From: Scleroderma bovista
Lineage: Eukaryota > Basidiomycota > Agaricomycetes > Boletales > Sclerodermataceae
Assembly: GCA_037178675.1 (NCBI GenBank)
Contig: JAYMGJ010000194.1
Coordinates: 80,679-144,678, forward strand
DNA: 64,000 bases
Reading direction: 5' to 3'
Under the pieces are notes generated by a model. That model was not told where the DNA came from and made no database searches. It worked only from the letters and a program-made list of their open reading frames with translations. Shown here one piece after another: positions 47,317 to 58,000 of this stretch. Positions within the stretch are counted from its first letter, which is position 1, and each line of letters starts with the position of its first letter. Both the position numbers and the translations under genes were made by a program.

Positions 47317-50300
47317 ATGGCCCCCCACCGCTGCAGCTATTGCTTGAAACCCATAGCCACCAAGCCAGGCATCAAGCGGCACATCACACAGTCACCTGCG
47401 TGTCGCGATCATCAGAACCGGCTCCTTGAACGGGCCCAATTTGCTGAATCAAACGGCGAAGATGATCAGCCTGCAGAGGAGATAAACGACAATGCACCTT
47501 TGTATGAATGGGGGGACGAGATTAATGTGGTCGATGGTCCCGAATTCCTCTCGACATTCCGGAGGGGTACCTGGTTAATCAGTCTCGTGTTGACGTCGAC
47601 CCAGGGCCACCTGACCTCTGCGAGCCGCCATTAAAGCGTGCACGAGTGGAGGCAGAGGATGGCGACTCACCTCCTTGGCCGGTCTCTGGACGCTTCTCGG
47701 AACAGTACACAGGCATCGCCGCTACAATTCTAGGAAGGAAGCAGACGGTCTTCGAGGCACAGGAAGCTGCAGAGATTGCAAGGGGCGATAGCGAATGGGC
47801 ACCTTTCCGTGATCAGGATGAATGGGAACTTGCACGATTTATGATGAAAAATCTCGGGCAAACAAAGATCAATGAGCTGCTGAAGCTTTCCTCTGTAAGC
47901 GAATAAAAAAATGTACTTAGCTCCTCCGTACTGAGTGCGACCGATTTGTAGGTGCGCAAGAGTGGTGTGTCGTTCCAGAATGCGCGCATGTTCCTCAAGC
48001 ATGTCGACTCTTTGTGTGCTGGCCCAGGTTGGACATGTGAGACCATTGATGTTGAGGGAGACGCAGTGGGTGAAGATGGGGCCTTGAAACGGGAAACGTT
48101 GGAACTATGGCGGAGGGATCCTGTTGAATGTGTGGAAGAACTTGTTGGTAATCTGATGTTCCGAGACGTGATGGTGTATGTCCCAGAGCGTGCATATGCT
48201 GATTCCAAAGGAGAGAACTGGATCTATGATGAAATGTGGACGGGTGACTGGTGGTGGGAGACCCAAGTAAGTACTTACTGTTGATTATGAAGGATGCATC
48301 CAGGCCGACATCGATGCACAGGGAAAGTTGCCAGAGGGGGCTGTAGTGGCGCTGGTGATCTTGTCCTCCGATAAAACATCGCTGTCGGTGTTCAGTGGGG
48401 ACAAAAAAGCATGGCCCGTATACCTAACGATTGGCAATATATCGAAAGACGTCCGAAGACGGGTGTCAGAACACGCAACAATGCTAATCGGCTACTTACC
48501 TGTGTCCAAGCTGGAGTGTTTCCAGAAGAAAACACGGTCTGTCGCAGGATATCGTCTATTCCACTATGCGATGTCTCTTTTGTTGCGTCCGCTGGTCAAT
48601 GCTGGTCGGCAAGGAAAGCCCATGGTTTGCGCTGACGGCTTCGTGCGTCGAGTTCATCCAATCTTGGCTGCCTATGTTGCCGATTTTCCTGAGCAGTGTC
48701 TTGTGGGTTGCAACAAAGAGAGCCGTTGCCCTCACTGTCTGGTTCAATTGCAAAATTGTGGTGACATCAAGGAATGTGCGTGCTGCAGCATGGTTGACAC
48801 GTTGAAGACCTTGCGGCAGATGCAAAGAAACAAACAATCGAAGAAGTTTGATAAGGAAGGTTTGCGCCCAGTCTTCAATCCTTTTTGGAAAGACCTTCCC
48901 TTCACCGACATCTTCACCTGCATCACACCCGATATCCTCCACCAACTCCATAAAGGAATCTTCCACGACCACCTCATGCAGTGGTGTTTGGGTATAATCG
49001 GCGAGAAGGAAATGGATGCCCGCTTCCAGGCCGTGGGTCAATACCCAGGCCTTTGCCACTTCAAGAAAGGTATTTCAGCAGTCTCACAGTGGACAGGAAT
49101 GGAGCACAAGGAGATGGAGAGAGTTTTTGTAGGTCTCCTGTCTGGTGCAGCCTCCGACAATGTTCTTGTGATGGCTCGCTCACTGCTCGACTTCATATAC
49201 TACGCGCGGTTCCAACAACACACGGACAAGACTCTTGTAGTGATGCAAGAGAGCCTGAACCTGTTCCACGCGCGTAAAGACGTCCTCATCGAGCTTGGCA
49301 TCCGCGATCATTTCAACGTACCCAAGATCCACTCGCTCGTGCACTATGTAACCTCTATCCGAGCGCTCAGCAGCGCTGACGGATACAATACCGAATACCC
49401 TGAACGCCTTCACATCGATTACGCTAAGGACGCCTACCAAGCCAGCAACAAATGTGATTATGTTGAACAAATGGCCCTGTGGCTTCAACGCCAAGAGGCA
49501 TTCCATCACAAGACCGCTTACCATGCCTGGAAACAACTCAAGCAGTCTGCAAGCATGGACGCTATCCATGGAAGCTCGGGCGGAGCGATTGACGGCTCAG
49601 AAACAGGTTCTGAGGTGGGTGACCATCTGGATGAGGGTGGTGGCGACGATACAGATCATCTGGCTACGCAACAGCTGTCAGGTATGTGGTATTTCCTGCA
49701 CCCGTGTAGTTATTGAAGGCCATGGTTGTGCTAGCGAAAGCCCACTACAAAGTGGCCAAATACCCTTCCCAGTGCATATCCATACAGCAGTTACAAAATG
49801 ACTACAAAGCGCCCGAGTTCCTTGAGGCGCTCAAGCATTTTCTCAACACCTGCACGACTCGAAATCAAGTTGTACTTCCCATGGAATCGGATAGTGTAAC
49901 GACCCAGTGTTGGCATTCTAGCTCTAAACCTAACCCTCTACTAGGGTTCATCTTTTATCTTTCCTTTCTCCTTTTTCCTTGCTTTAGGGTTTATCTTATC
50001 GCTATTGGCGATCTTATTGATCTAATCAATATCTCGAATCTAATCGTGATCTAACGGATCTCCCGATTATGATTCACTCTTCACATCTTAGATCTAACGG
50101 ATCTATTAAACCCTGACGCTTCTCTTCTTTCATCTCCATCCTCCCTGGTGGCAGTTAATCTCCGTGTGTCTTCCATTCTGCCACGTCATTACTTACATGT
50201 GCGTTCCTCATGTACTGGGGCTGTTCCCTACTCATGGTTACCTCAAGGCCGCTGTAGCACTTCACTATATAAGGCCTGTACCCTAGTCAGTAGTCCCCAG

Positions 50301-51029
50301 TTTATTTCATCTTGTTCCATCGCTTTAAGGCTAGTCAGTCTATCGTCGGTGCTCATCCAGGTCAAGCCTCTCCTATTGGCTTTACAGCGCGTCTCTTTTG
50401 TTGTTGGTTGTCGTTCAGTGCCCTATCCAGTCTTAAGGTCACTTCAGATAGATTTGATGTATTCAATCAACTATACTTGGCAAGCGGACCTAGCATAGTT
50501 ACCGGACACGGCAGAAGATGGCAAAAGATTCGCGCCAAGCCGAAGGGTGCCGCTCGTGGACACAAGGCCAAGTCCCCCGCAAGATTTGATACAGTGTTTG
50601 TGTGGGATGAAGGCCATCAGTCGGGTGATTTTTTTGGGCCCAATGGTGAGTACCCGGCCTCATTGATGCGATGAGCATGCGCTGACAAGCATTTCAGCGA
50701 TCCATATCGCTCAAGTCCATGTCATCTTCAAGCTTCCAGAGCACCTTGGCCTTTACCCGCATCCACTAGCCTACATCGAATGGTTCACCTCTCCGCATCG
50801 TCGCAATCCCATGTCCAGCCAGTTCATCGTCACCCGTTCGACGCGCAATCATTGGCGTAATGTGTCGGTGATCAGCGCTGATCGCTTCACCCATCCTTGC
50901 CATCTTCAAGCCCAGTGCGGAAGGAATATTAGTTTGGATTGGACGTCTGGTAACATGCTGGAGATGGCGACCGTGTTTCATGTGAACTCGTACATTGACT
51001 TAGACACATTTGTTGCACTAACTGATTAG
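47317..51029 (+). pseudogene. Plavaka-type transposase, interrupted
   Basis: A C2H2-like finger opens the protein (CSYCLKPIATKPGIKRHI). Then come GETQ-type exons ending WTGDWWWETQ, and the catalytic region with SSDKTSLSVFSGDKKAWPVY, CPHCLVQ, ILHQLHKGIFHDHL and YNTEYPERLHIDYAKDAY. The final exons include YPHPLAYIEWFT and FIVTRSTRNHWRN and stop at 51029. This is the Plavaka (CACTA/KDZ-related) family common in mushroom genomes. Two faults are seen. A one-base frame change near 47545 separates the finger frame from the DIPEGYLVNQSRVD frame, and a roughly 600-bp solo LTR splits the gene at 49895. The copy is therefore inactive. Confidence 0.85.
49895..50495 (+). repeat. Solo LTR inserted in the Plavaka gene
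   Basis: About 600 bp beginning TGTAACGACCC and ending CCTAGCA, with ATAGT directly repeated at both edges (49891-49895 and 50495-50499; one base of each overlaps the TG/CA ends). It contains a TATA-like CTATATAAGG near 50265. No internal retroelement genes or second LTR are present, so it is a solo LTR left by recombination, probably of a Gypsy-type element. Confidence 0.75.
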
Positions 51030-51349
51030 TATTTCTGTGGCTACATATATCATCTGGTGCTTGGTGCTTGTCAAGTAGGAAATGTAAGGACAACAATATA
51101 GGCTATGTGGACTCTGGAGGATATAAAGTGGTCAGTATGGGGCTACAATGACTATGGCGGGCGGGCTGGACCACACTGTCAACGATTGTGGCAACTGTGT
51201 ACTACGTGTCACGCGGTGACAGCTGGATAGTGCTGCAGAGCATGTGCCTGACGTACCATATTGCAATCAAGCCTCAAGGTGACTTGGTACCTGGTGGCTA
51301 TGCTATATAGTAAAGTGTTTTTCCTGATGACTATCTTCCATGTTCACTG
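51030..51349. other. Gap between two Plavaka copies
   Basis: About 320 bp. No gene and no clear terminal repeat recognised. Confidence 0.3.
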
Positions 51350-52809
51350 TACCAAACCTGTTTGGTGCGTGACACCGCCTCCGACTCCGTTGCCATTGCA
51401 TATCTCTACAGGCAGATTCGCACAGCGTACGATTACTGGATACCCTTGGACTGAGCCTTGTGTAGATAGTCATGTCTTGTCCGCATAGAGAATCAGCCCA
51501 AATGGGACAGCATTCTCAACACCTTCAGGGAGCTGAGACTAATTGAAATGTATTTGAAAAACACAAGAAAATACATGTTGAATACACACAAAGATCACCA
51601 TAATACAAGCCAACGTACTTGGATATCCCACCAACGGTCACCAGACCAAGGCTCTCCAAAAAAGTGCTCGTATTTTTCACCATCATGTTTGTAGAGGCAC
51701 TGTGCATCCCACACAAAGTGAGGTGCAAGTTGGGGATTCTGCAACAAGTCAAGCACCCACTCCCAAATAGATCGTGCATAAAGATTGTAGGTGCGATCTT
51801 CATTCTTGTACTTGGTGGTGACCGGGATTTCCGTGAACTATACAAGAATCTTTTGTCATTAATTGTTCGGCGTACTATCACAAACCAAATTTAGAGCATA
51901 CCGGTGTCAATTCCTTTGCAGCATTGTCATATGCCCAGCGCAAATCATTTTCATTCTTCAAGGTCAGTTCAGTCTGCCCCATTTTGACACAAGAAATTAA
52001 GTCCAGTAATGCATTGATCTGAGTCTTGCTCAGTGAGGTGTCCACCGCAATTTCGGTGAACTCAAAGTCACCACAAGACTGGAAAGGGCGCCAAGGCTCT
52101 TCATCAGCAGGTACTTCAGGAGCGTGCCTGGTAACACCAAATTCCTCAAATCTCTGCAGCAGATCAGGATGGCGACTGTGTGGATGGAATTCAGTTTTGA
52201 ACTCCTTTGGGTGCTCAACAGATATCCTCAAAGTCCCTCCGGCAGGAAGAGACCGCATTGATGTATCAGACACTGTTGCACATGTGAGAAAATGAACACC
52301 TATAGACTATAGTTGGGTACATACCGGGACTATCATTATTATCAGGTATGGGCAAGTAGTCGGGCTCAGGATGCAATAACAGATTGCCTATGGATAATAA
52401 TACGTCAGCTTCAGAACTGTGAAAAATAAACAGATCACCTTCATCGGCGTTAACTGAACATAAGCGCTCGTCTACAGCGGCCACGTTTCTTGATGGACCC
52501 ACATGGGAACCGCCAGCAACATTCATCGGGCATTGTTCGTGTGGATTGCCTATATGTAGTCGAGCTGTTGATCCAATTAGATCAGTATTGTGAATACCTG
52601 TCGGAACACTTACTATTGCGCATCTGACTTTTGAAACGGCAGTTACACTCATCGATTTCTTTCTGACCATCCTTGAATGATCTACAGGCAGTCTCATGCT
52701 TCTTGAAACCTTGAGACTTGAATGATTTTCCGCAGTGAGAGCAAGGGATCTGACCATCGTTGTCGACGTTCTTGCGCTTGTTTCGTTCTGTTCGAGCTGG
52801 TCCGACCAT
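51350..52809 (-). pseudogene. Truncated second Plavaka-type transposase
   Basis: It starts at 52809 with a C2H2-like finger (CSHCGKSFKSQGFKKHETAC). Exons then read LTLKNENDLRWAYDNAAKEL, SIWEWVLDLLQNPQLAPHFV and GEPWSGDRWWDIQ. The catalytic start follows as GLILYADKT, an in-frame TGA, and GYPVIVRCANLPVEIC. Coding similarity ends near 51360, so about two thirds of the transposase is missing. It is a different subfamily from the copy at 47317 and on the opposite strand. Confidence 0.8.
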
Positions 52810-53520
52810 TAGCAGGATGGTGGAGAGAAGGTGAGAGCAGAAGCCTCAAGTATTGAAAGGCGTGTTGATGGAGTGTCGTTCATTACAAAACAGTTACCAC
52901 GCATCTTCGATTATCTCAATCGCTTGACGACCATCGCTATTATCTATTTGCCATCTCCATTTCATTACCAGATAAGTACAGTAGAACTTCTCGCAACACA
53001 TAACTTTGTGGTGCATGATTCTCCTTATGCATCAGATTTAGGCTCTGCCCGAGTTGGGTGGCAGGGGACCATGCATACCACATAATCATTGATTATTTTC
53101 ACCTAAATATGCATTATTGGTGTACAATGGGGACAGGAATATACTGGGCCATTGGCTACTAACTATGCTCAGGTATAACATAACTACAATGTTTTGCATG
53201 AAAACTAAGCCTTAACCCTGCTGCTTCTGTCTCCATGAAACAAGACTTCCTTGGGCCAGAGTATAGATGCAAGCCTTGACTCGGTCATGCACCTACAAAC
53301 ACCAGAAGCCCAGAGTTGAAGTCAGAAAAAGTCTCGAAACCCAACAACACTCAAACCCTGGATGACTGGATCATCAACTGTGTTTGCCTACAGTGATGTG
53401 ATTCAATTGAGCAAGAAGATCCATCAAATACGAAACTTCACTTGGTGTCTTGAGGAGCATAAGGAAGCTTAGAATTGAGCTGAGTGAGACAGATGAGTTG
53501 GCACAATTGAAGCAAGCAAC
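52810..53520. other. Intergenic region before the foldback element
   Basis: About 700 bp. No gene recognised; it may include the 5' flank of the truncated Plavaka element. Confidence 0.3.
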
Positions 53521-53527
53521 ATGGGAG

Positions 53528-54602
53528 GCAGGCTCCTTCCCAGCCTCTACTTCGAGTGTGAGGCGGCATCCTAGTAAGGGTATTGGTGGAAAAAACCGAG
53601 TGGCTATGTGGAAGTTCAAACACCACCAACCTTAACATACCTCACACTCTCAGTAGCGGCTGGTGTAAAACATTTGTAAACAATGTCAGCCACACGTTGG
53701 ACTATGAAATAAAATGGGTTGCAAGACAATAAATCTGACGGGCTTATATAATAAACCACATGAGGGAGGTGCAGAGCATTATCTAATGTTGGAGCGCAAA
53801 TATTCAGTAGGAAAACTTTCAAGTAGTATTGACTAGCAAATGATGCTAATGGGTGTGCAGAAAAAAAAGTACAAAATACAAAGAGAGGACACATGTGTAT
53901 ATATGATTGAAATGGAGCAAATGAGAAGGCAAGATGGGGCCCAAAAAAAGAGTGCACACAAGGGGACTCGAACTGGCACCTTAGGTAAAAAGAAGAGGGT
54001 TGTCAACCATTACACTAAAAGTCCAACAATGCTATCATCAACAATGCAAATATGACCAAATCGACTACATTTGGTCATATTTGGGTTGATGACAAAAATA
54101 ACAATGTCTCTATGGCTTAATGGTTGATGTCCCTCTTCTTTTTACCTAAGGTGCCAGTTCGAGTCCCCTTGTGTGCACTCTTTTTTTGGGCCCCATCTTG
54201 CCTTCTCATTTGCTCCATTTCAATCATATATACACATGTGTCCTCTCTTTGTATTTTGTACTTTTTTTCTGCACACCCCATTAGCATCATTTGCTAGTCA
54301 ATACTACTCGAAAGTTTTCCTACTGAATATTTGCGCTCCGACATTAGATAATGCTCTGCACCTCCCTCATGTGGTTTATTATATAAGCCCGTCAGATTTA
54401 TTGTCTTGCAACCCATTTTATTTCATAGTCCGATGTGTGGCTGATGTTGTTTACAAATGTTTTACACCAGCTGCTACTGAGAGTGTGAGGTATGTTAAGG
54501 TTGGCGGTGTTTGAACTTCCGCATAGCCACTCGGTTTTTTCCACCAATACCCTTACTAGGATGCCGCCTCACACTCGAAGTAGAGGCTGGGAAGGAGCCT
54601 GC
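53528..54602. mobile_element. Foldback (giant palindrome) element with tRNA-like boxes
   Basis: Two inverted arms of 534 bp (53528-54061 and 54069-54602) flank a 7-nt spacer. ATGGGAG is directly repeated outside both ends (53521-53527 and 54603-54609). The arms differ at few positions over most of their length and more strongly in the inner 80 bp. In the right arm, read left to right, a polymerase III A-box-like TGGCTTAATGG (54113-54123) and a B-box GTTCGAGTCC (54157-54166) occur. The left arm carries the mirrored B-box at 53964-53973. The 113-codon ORFs in the arms are mirror copies of each other and are not taken as genes. Confidence 0.85.
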
Positions 54603-54609
54603 ATGGGAG

Positions 54610-55082
54610 GGTGGTTCGGAGATAAGGGGTTGTCACAGTAGTCACATGATTATTCAGCTGTCACACTTCCCCCTCAGTGCATGACCCTCTTAGTGCATCA
54701 AGAATTCGGACCGCCCGACGCCATGCATTATGAGAAGTTCTACTGTACAACCCATTACCACACCATTACGATGTTCGTTGTAATGGAAGGCACCTCAGTC
54801 GTAATGTCGTCATCAGTTTGAGTCATTACAAGGGTGCCTGAGAAATTTGCGACACACGACTTTTGTCTTGCTGCGCTCTTGGCACGAACTTGAGAGCACA
54901 CAAAGGTACTGGTGAGCATACAGTCAAACAGCTTAACGTGATACCCAGCCAGTGACTGCAGTGGGTATGTACTACACAATGCCGCACAGAATCACAATAT
55001 GAGTGTATCCATAGGAGCAGTCAGATGACTCCCAGCCCATCGTTTATCGGGAAGGATTCTGCCTAGAAATTCTGAAACGGGT
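54610..55082. other. Intergenic region downstream of the HET-kinase gene
   Basis: About 470 bp. Nothing supported. If the GTATGT near the end of the last kinase exon is a used donor, a further exon could lie here. Confidence 0.35.
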
Positions 55083-58000
55083 CTAGCCTTCCCTTGCCCG
55101 GATGTTAGTCTCTAACCCGACTCTGTGACAGGCATCCCAAAAAGGATCAATAGCAGACAACCATGCGTTAGGGGAAGGACATACCATCTGTTGGATTTTC
55201 TTAGCTACCTGTTCCATGGTAGGGCGCATGGAAGGGTCTAAGTGCCAGCATTCGGAGCATATACCCCACCACTCGTCCGTCAAACGAAAACACGCAATTT
55301 CGGCACTCGGACGATCTGGCGGGCCTTGCAAGATCTTCATCACAGTGGCAGCGACGCCGCTGGTTGGGTGAAAGGGGTCTTCACAGGTGAATAGTTCCTG
55401 TGGAGATTCAGTTTATTCCACTAGAAAAAATGGGCAGTAAACTTACTAAGGCTGTCATCCCAAATGCCCACACATCCCGGGCAGCGGTTGCCTCGCCACC
55501 GTCCAACATTTCTGGTGCGAGCCATGGTAACGTCGCTCCAAAGTTTCCAGGGGTAGACATGCTGAATGAAGAATTAGTCAGGAGTGATAGACTACAGTCA
55601 GTAAGAAGGGCTCGGCCCTCTTCAGATATCAACACATTGAGCTACAACACGCCCCATTAAATAGAATCGCATTGCGGAGACAAACGGACTCACCCCCTTC
55701 ACATCTCCATGGTACAGTGGGTTAGGACTGCAGTTATGTAGGTAACATAGCCCACTTGCGATCCCTTGGATCTATACAACATTTAGATAGAGTTCGCTTA
55801 AAATACTTACGATGTACCAAAGGGCGGGGATCAACAGACTTATCCTGCACATGATCACGCGCATTTCCTCTCTTCATCCACGGAGAAATAATTGATACGG
55901 TCAGTTCAAATTGCGTAGTGATTCCGATGAGAGGAAGGACATTTGCATGAGCGAGCTTGGACCAGGCGTGCACTTCTCTCAGGAATGTCTATCCAAGGAT
56001 CAGAGCAGGTTGAAGCACACTGATTGTACGCACCTCGATGGTTGCCTTATCCCATGGAAAACCAACACGAGGAGTTTTTATAGCCACCTTGATTCGTGTC
56101 CATCAGAGGTAAGCTGGAGCATGATTGAGAGGTAGAATTACCCTGATAACCTTGCCATTTCCGCAAAGGCCAGCCTCTTTAATGAATACCTCTTCTCTTG
56201 ATTGCAAAATGCCTGATGAAACTATAGCACGTTCCCCCTTCAAAAAACAGACACCGTCTTTAAACACCAATCCATCGAGGTCGATGCTATACCGGGATGC
56301 ACGTTTGGCAAGTTCTTTAAGTATTTTCCTGGGGTCCGATGGGTCGAAGCTGTTGTCCTCTGTCAACACTTCACGAGGAAGTGAGAAGGCATAGAACTCA
56401 GATTTAGTCTGATGATAAACGGTGCAGTGCCATGGGTCAGAAATGTCTAGGATCGGAGACCCTACAATTTCATACCTGTAGAGTTCCGATATCCCTGACA
56501 ATGTGCGACATCTGAGCACGCTGAGATGGATCACGATTCCAGCATAATAAGCACATATTCCACCACTCATCGGTCAGGCGAGAACACGAAACATCGGAGT
56601 TGGGACGTTCGGGCTTTTCGAATAAAATGTGACGTATTATCGCATCGCTGCTCTTCAGATCGAATGGCCGCTTCCTTGTAAACAACTCCTGAAGAGATAG
56701 AATTAAGTGCCGTTAATGGAAGAGTGGCTTATGGCTTACTAGCGCCGTCATCCCGAAGGCCCATACGTCGCCTGCAGTGGTCGTCTTAAACTCGTTCACC
56801 TCCAAGTATTCAGGAGCCATCCAATTCAAGGCACCTCCCGGGCGCCGTTCGACAATTAGATCAAGTGACGCTGCAGCGAAATGGGAGAAACCAAAATCGC
56901 TAAGAAGCGCCTGTCCTTCATTAGAGACCAAAACGTTCCGCTATTATGGGGGTTTGTCAAATCAAACGTCTGGCTTAAAAAAAGTACACCCACGCCTTTG
57001 ATATCTCCATGAATAATAGGGCCTTCTTTATACGTGTGGATGTAATGCAATCCATTTGCGATTCCCAGGATCTAAACGATACAGTTAGAAGGGCAACAAA
57101 TGCGACACGCGCATGCAGCATACTAAGGGACGAGGATCGACGTCCAGGTTTTGCACATAATCATACGAATTCCCTCTGGACATCAATGGAGACACTATAG
57201 ATATCGTATGATCGAAAGCAGTTGTCACCCCAAGTAGTTTGATAACATTTTCGTGATCAAGCTTGGACCAGACATGAACTTCTTCGAGTAATCTCTAATA
57301 CATTGTCATGAGACATCGCAGAGACGAGAGCAAATAAACTACTGACCTTAAGGAGAGCACTCTTGCGACCATAACGGACGGCCTTCACTGCCACTTTTGT
57401 TTGTCCTGGGAGCAATGTTCCCTCGTATACGTCACCATATGTGCCGAATCCAACGAGTTTCGATTTGTCTCGAGAAACACAATCCCTGAGGTAGAGGGAG
57501 GATTTCTCATCCACGACACTCTGAAGCAGTTCCCGAGAGATAATCTTAATGGAGAGGAATCAGAAGAGACATCACATGGAAGCGAGCATGTGACGACCTT
57601 GGGTTCAGTCTAAGGACGAGTAACAAACGTACTATTTCTGTAATTTTTTCCACAATGTGCCGCATCGAGGGGACCAAGGGGTCAGGGTTCCAACAACTGG
57701 AGCATATACCCCACCACTGATCCGTCATACGGAATCGGGTCTTCTTGTTACTTGGGCGGTCTGGTATCACCTGAACGCCACGAGATAGCGTGGAAGTACG
57801 CTGATAATGGGAAGGAGATTCCTGACGCGTGAATAGCTCCTGCCGAAATCAAAATTAGATGAAAAGCTGCGGGAATGTTCCACGAAAGTCGCACTACTAT
57901 TGTCATCCCAAAATCCCACATATCACCAGTCTCGCTGGGCTGAGGTTCCCGTCGCGGGACTAGCGACGCAGATGACTCGCTCACAAAAGAAGAATAGCCG

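Noticed and set aside
54100..54175. Possible tRNA gene in the right palindrome arm
   Set aside because: Promoter boxes are good but paired acceptor ends are lacking, and an inverted copy exists in the other arm.
53616..54514. Two 113-codon ORFs with nearly identical proteins, one on each strand
   Set aside because: They are the same sequence read from the two arms of the palindrome. They lack domains, and stop/start positions follow the repeat, so they are treated as part of the foldback element.
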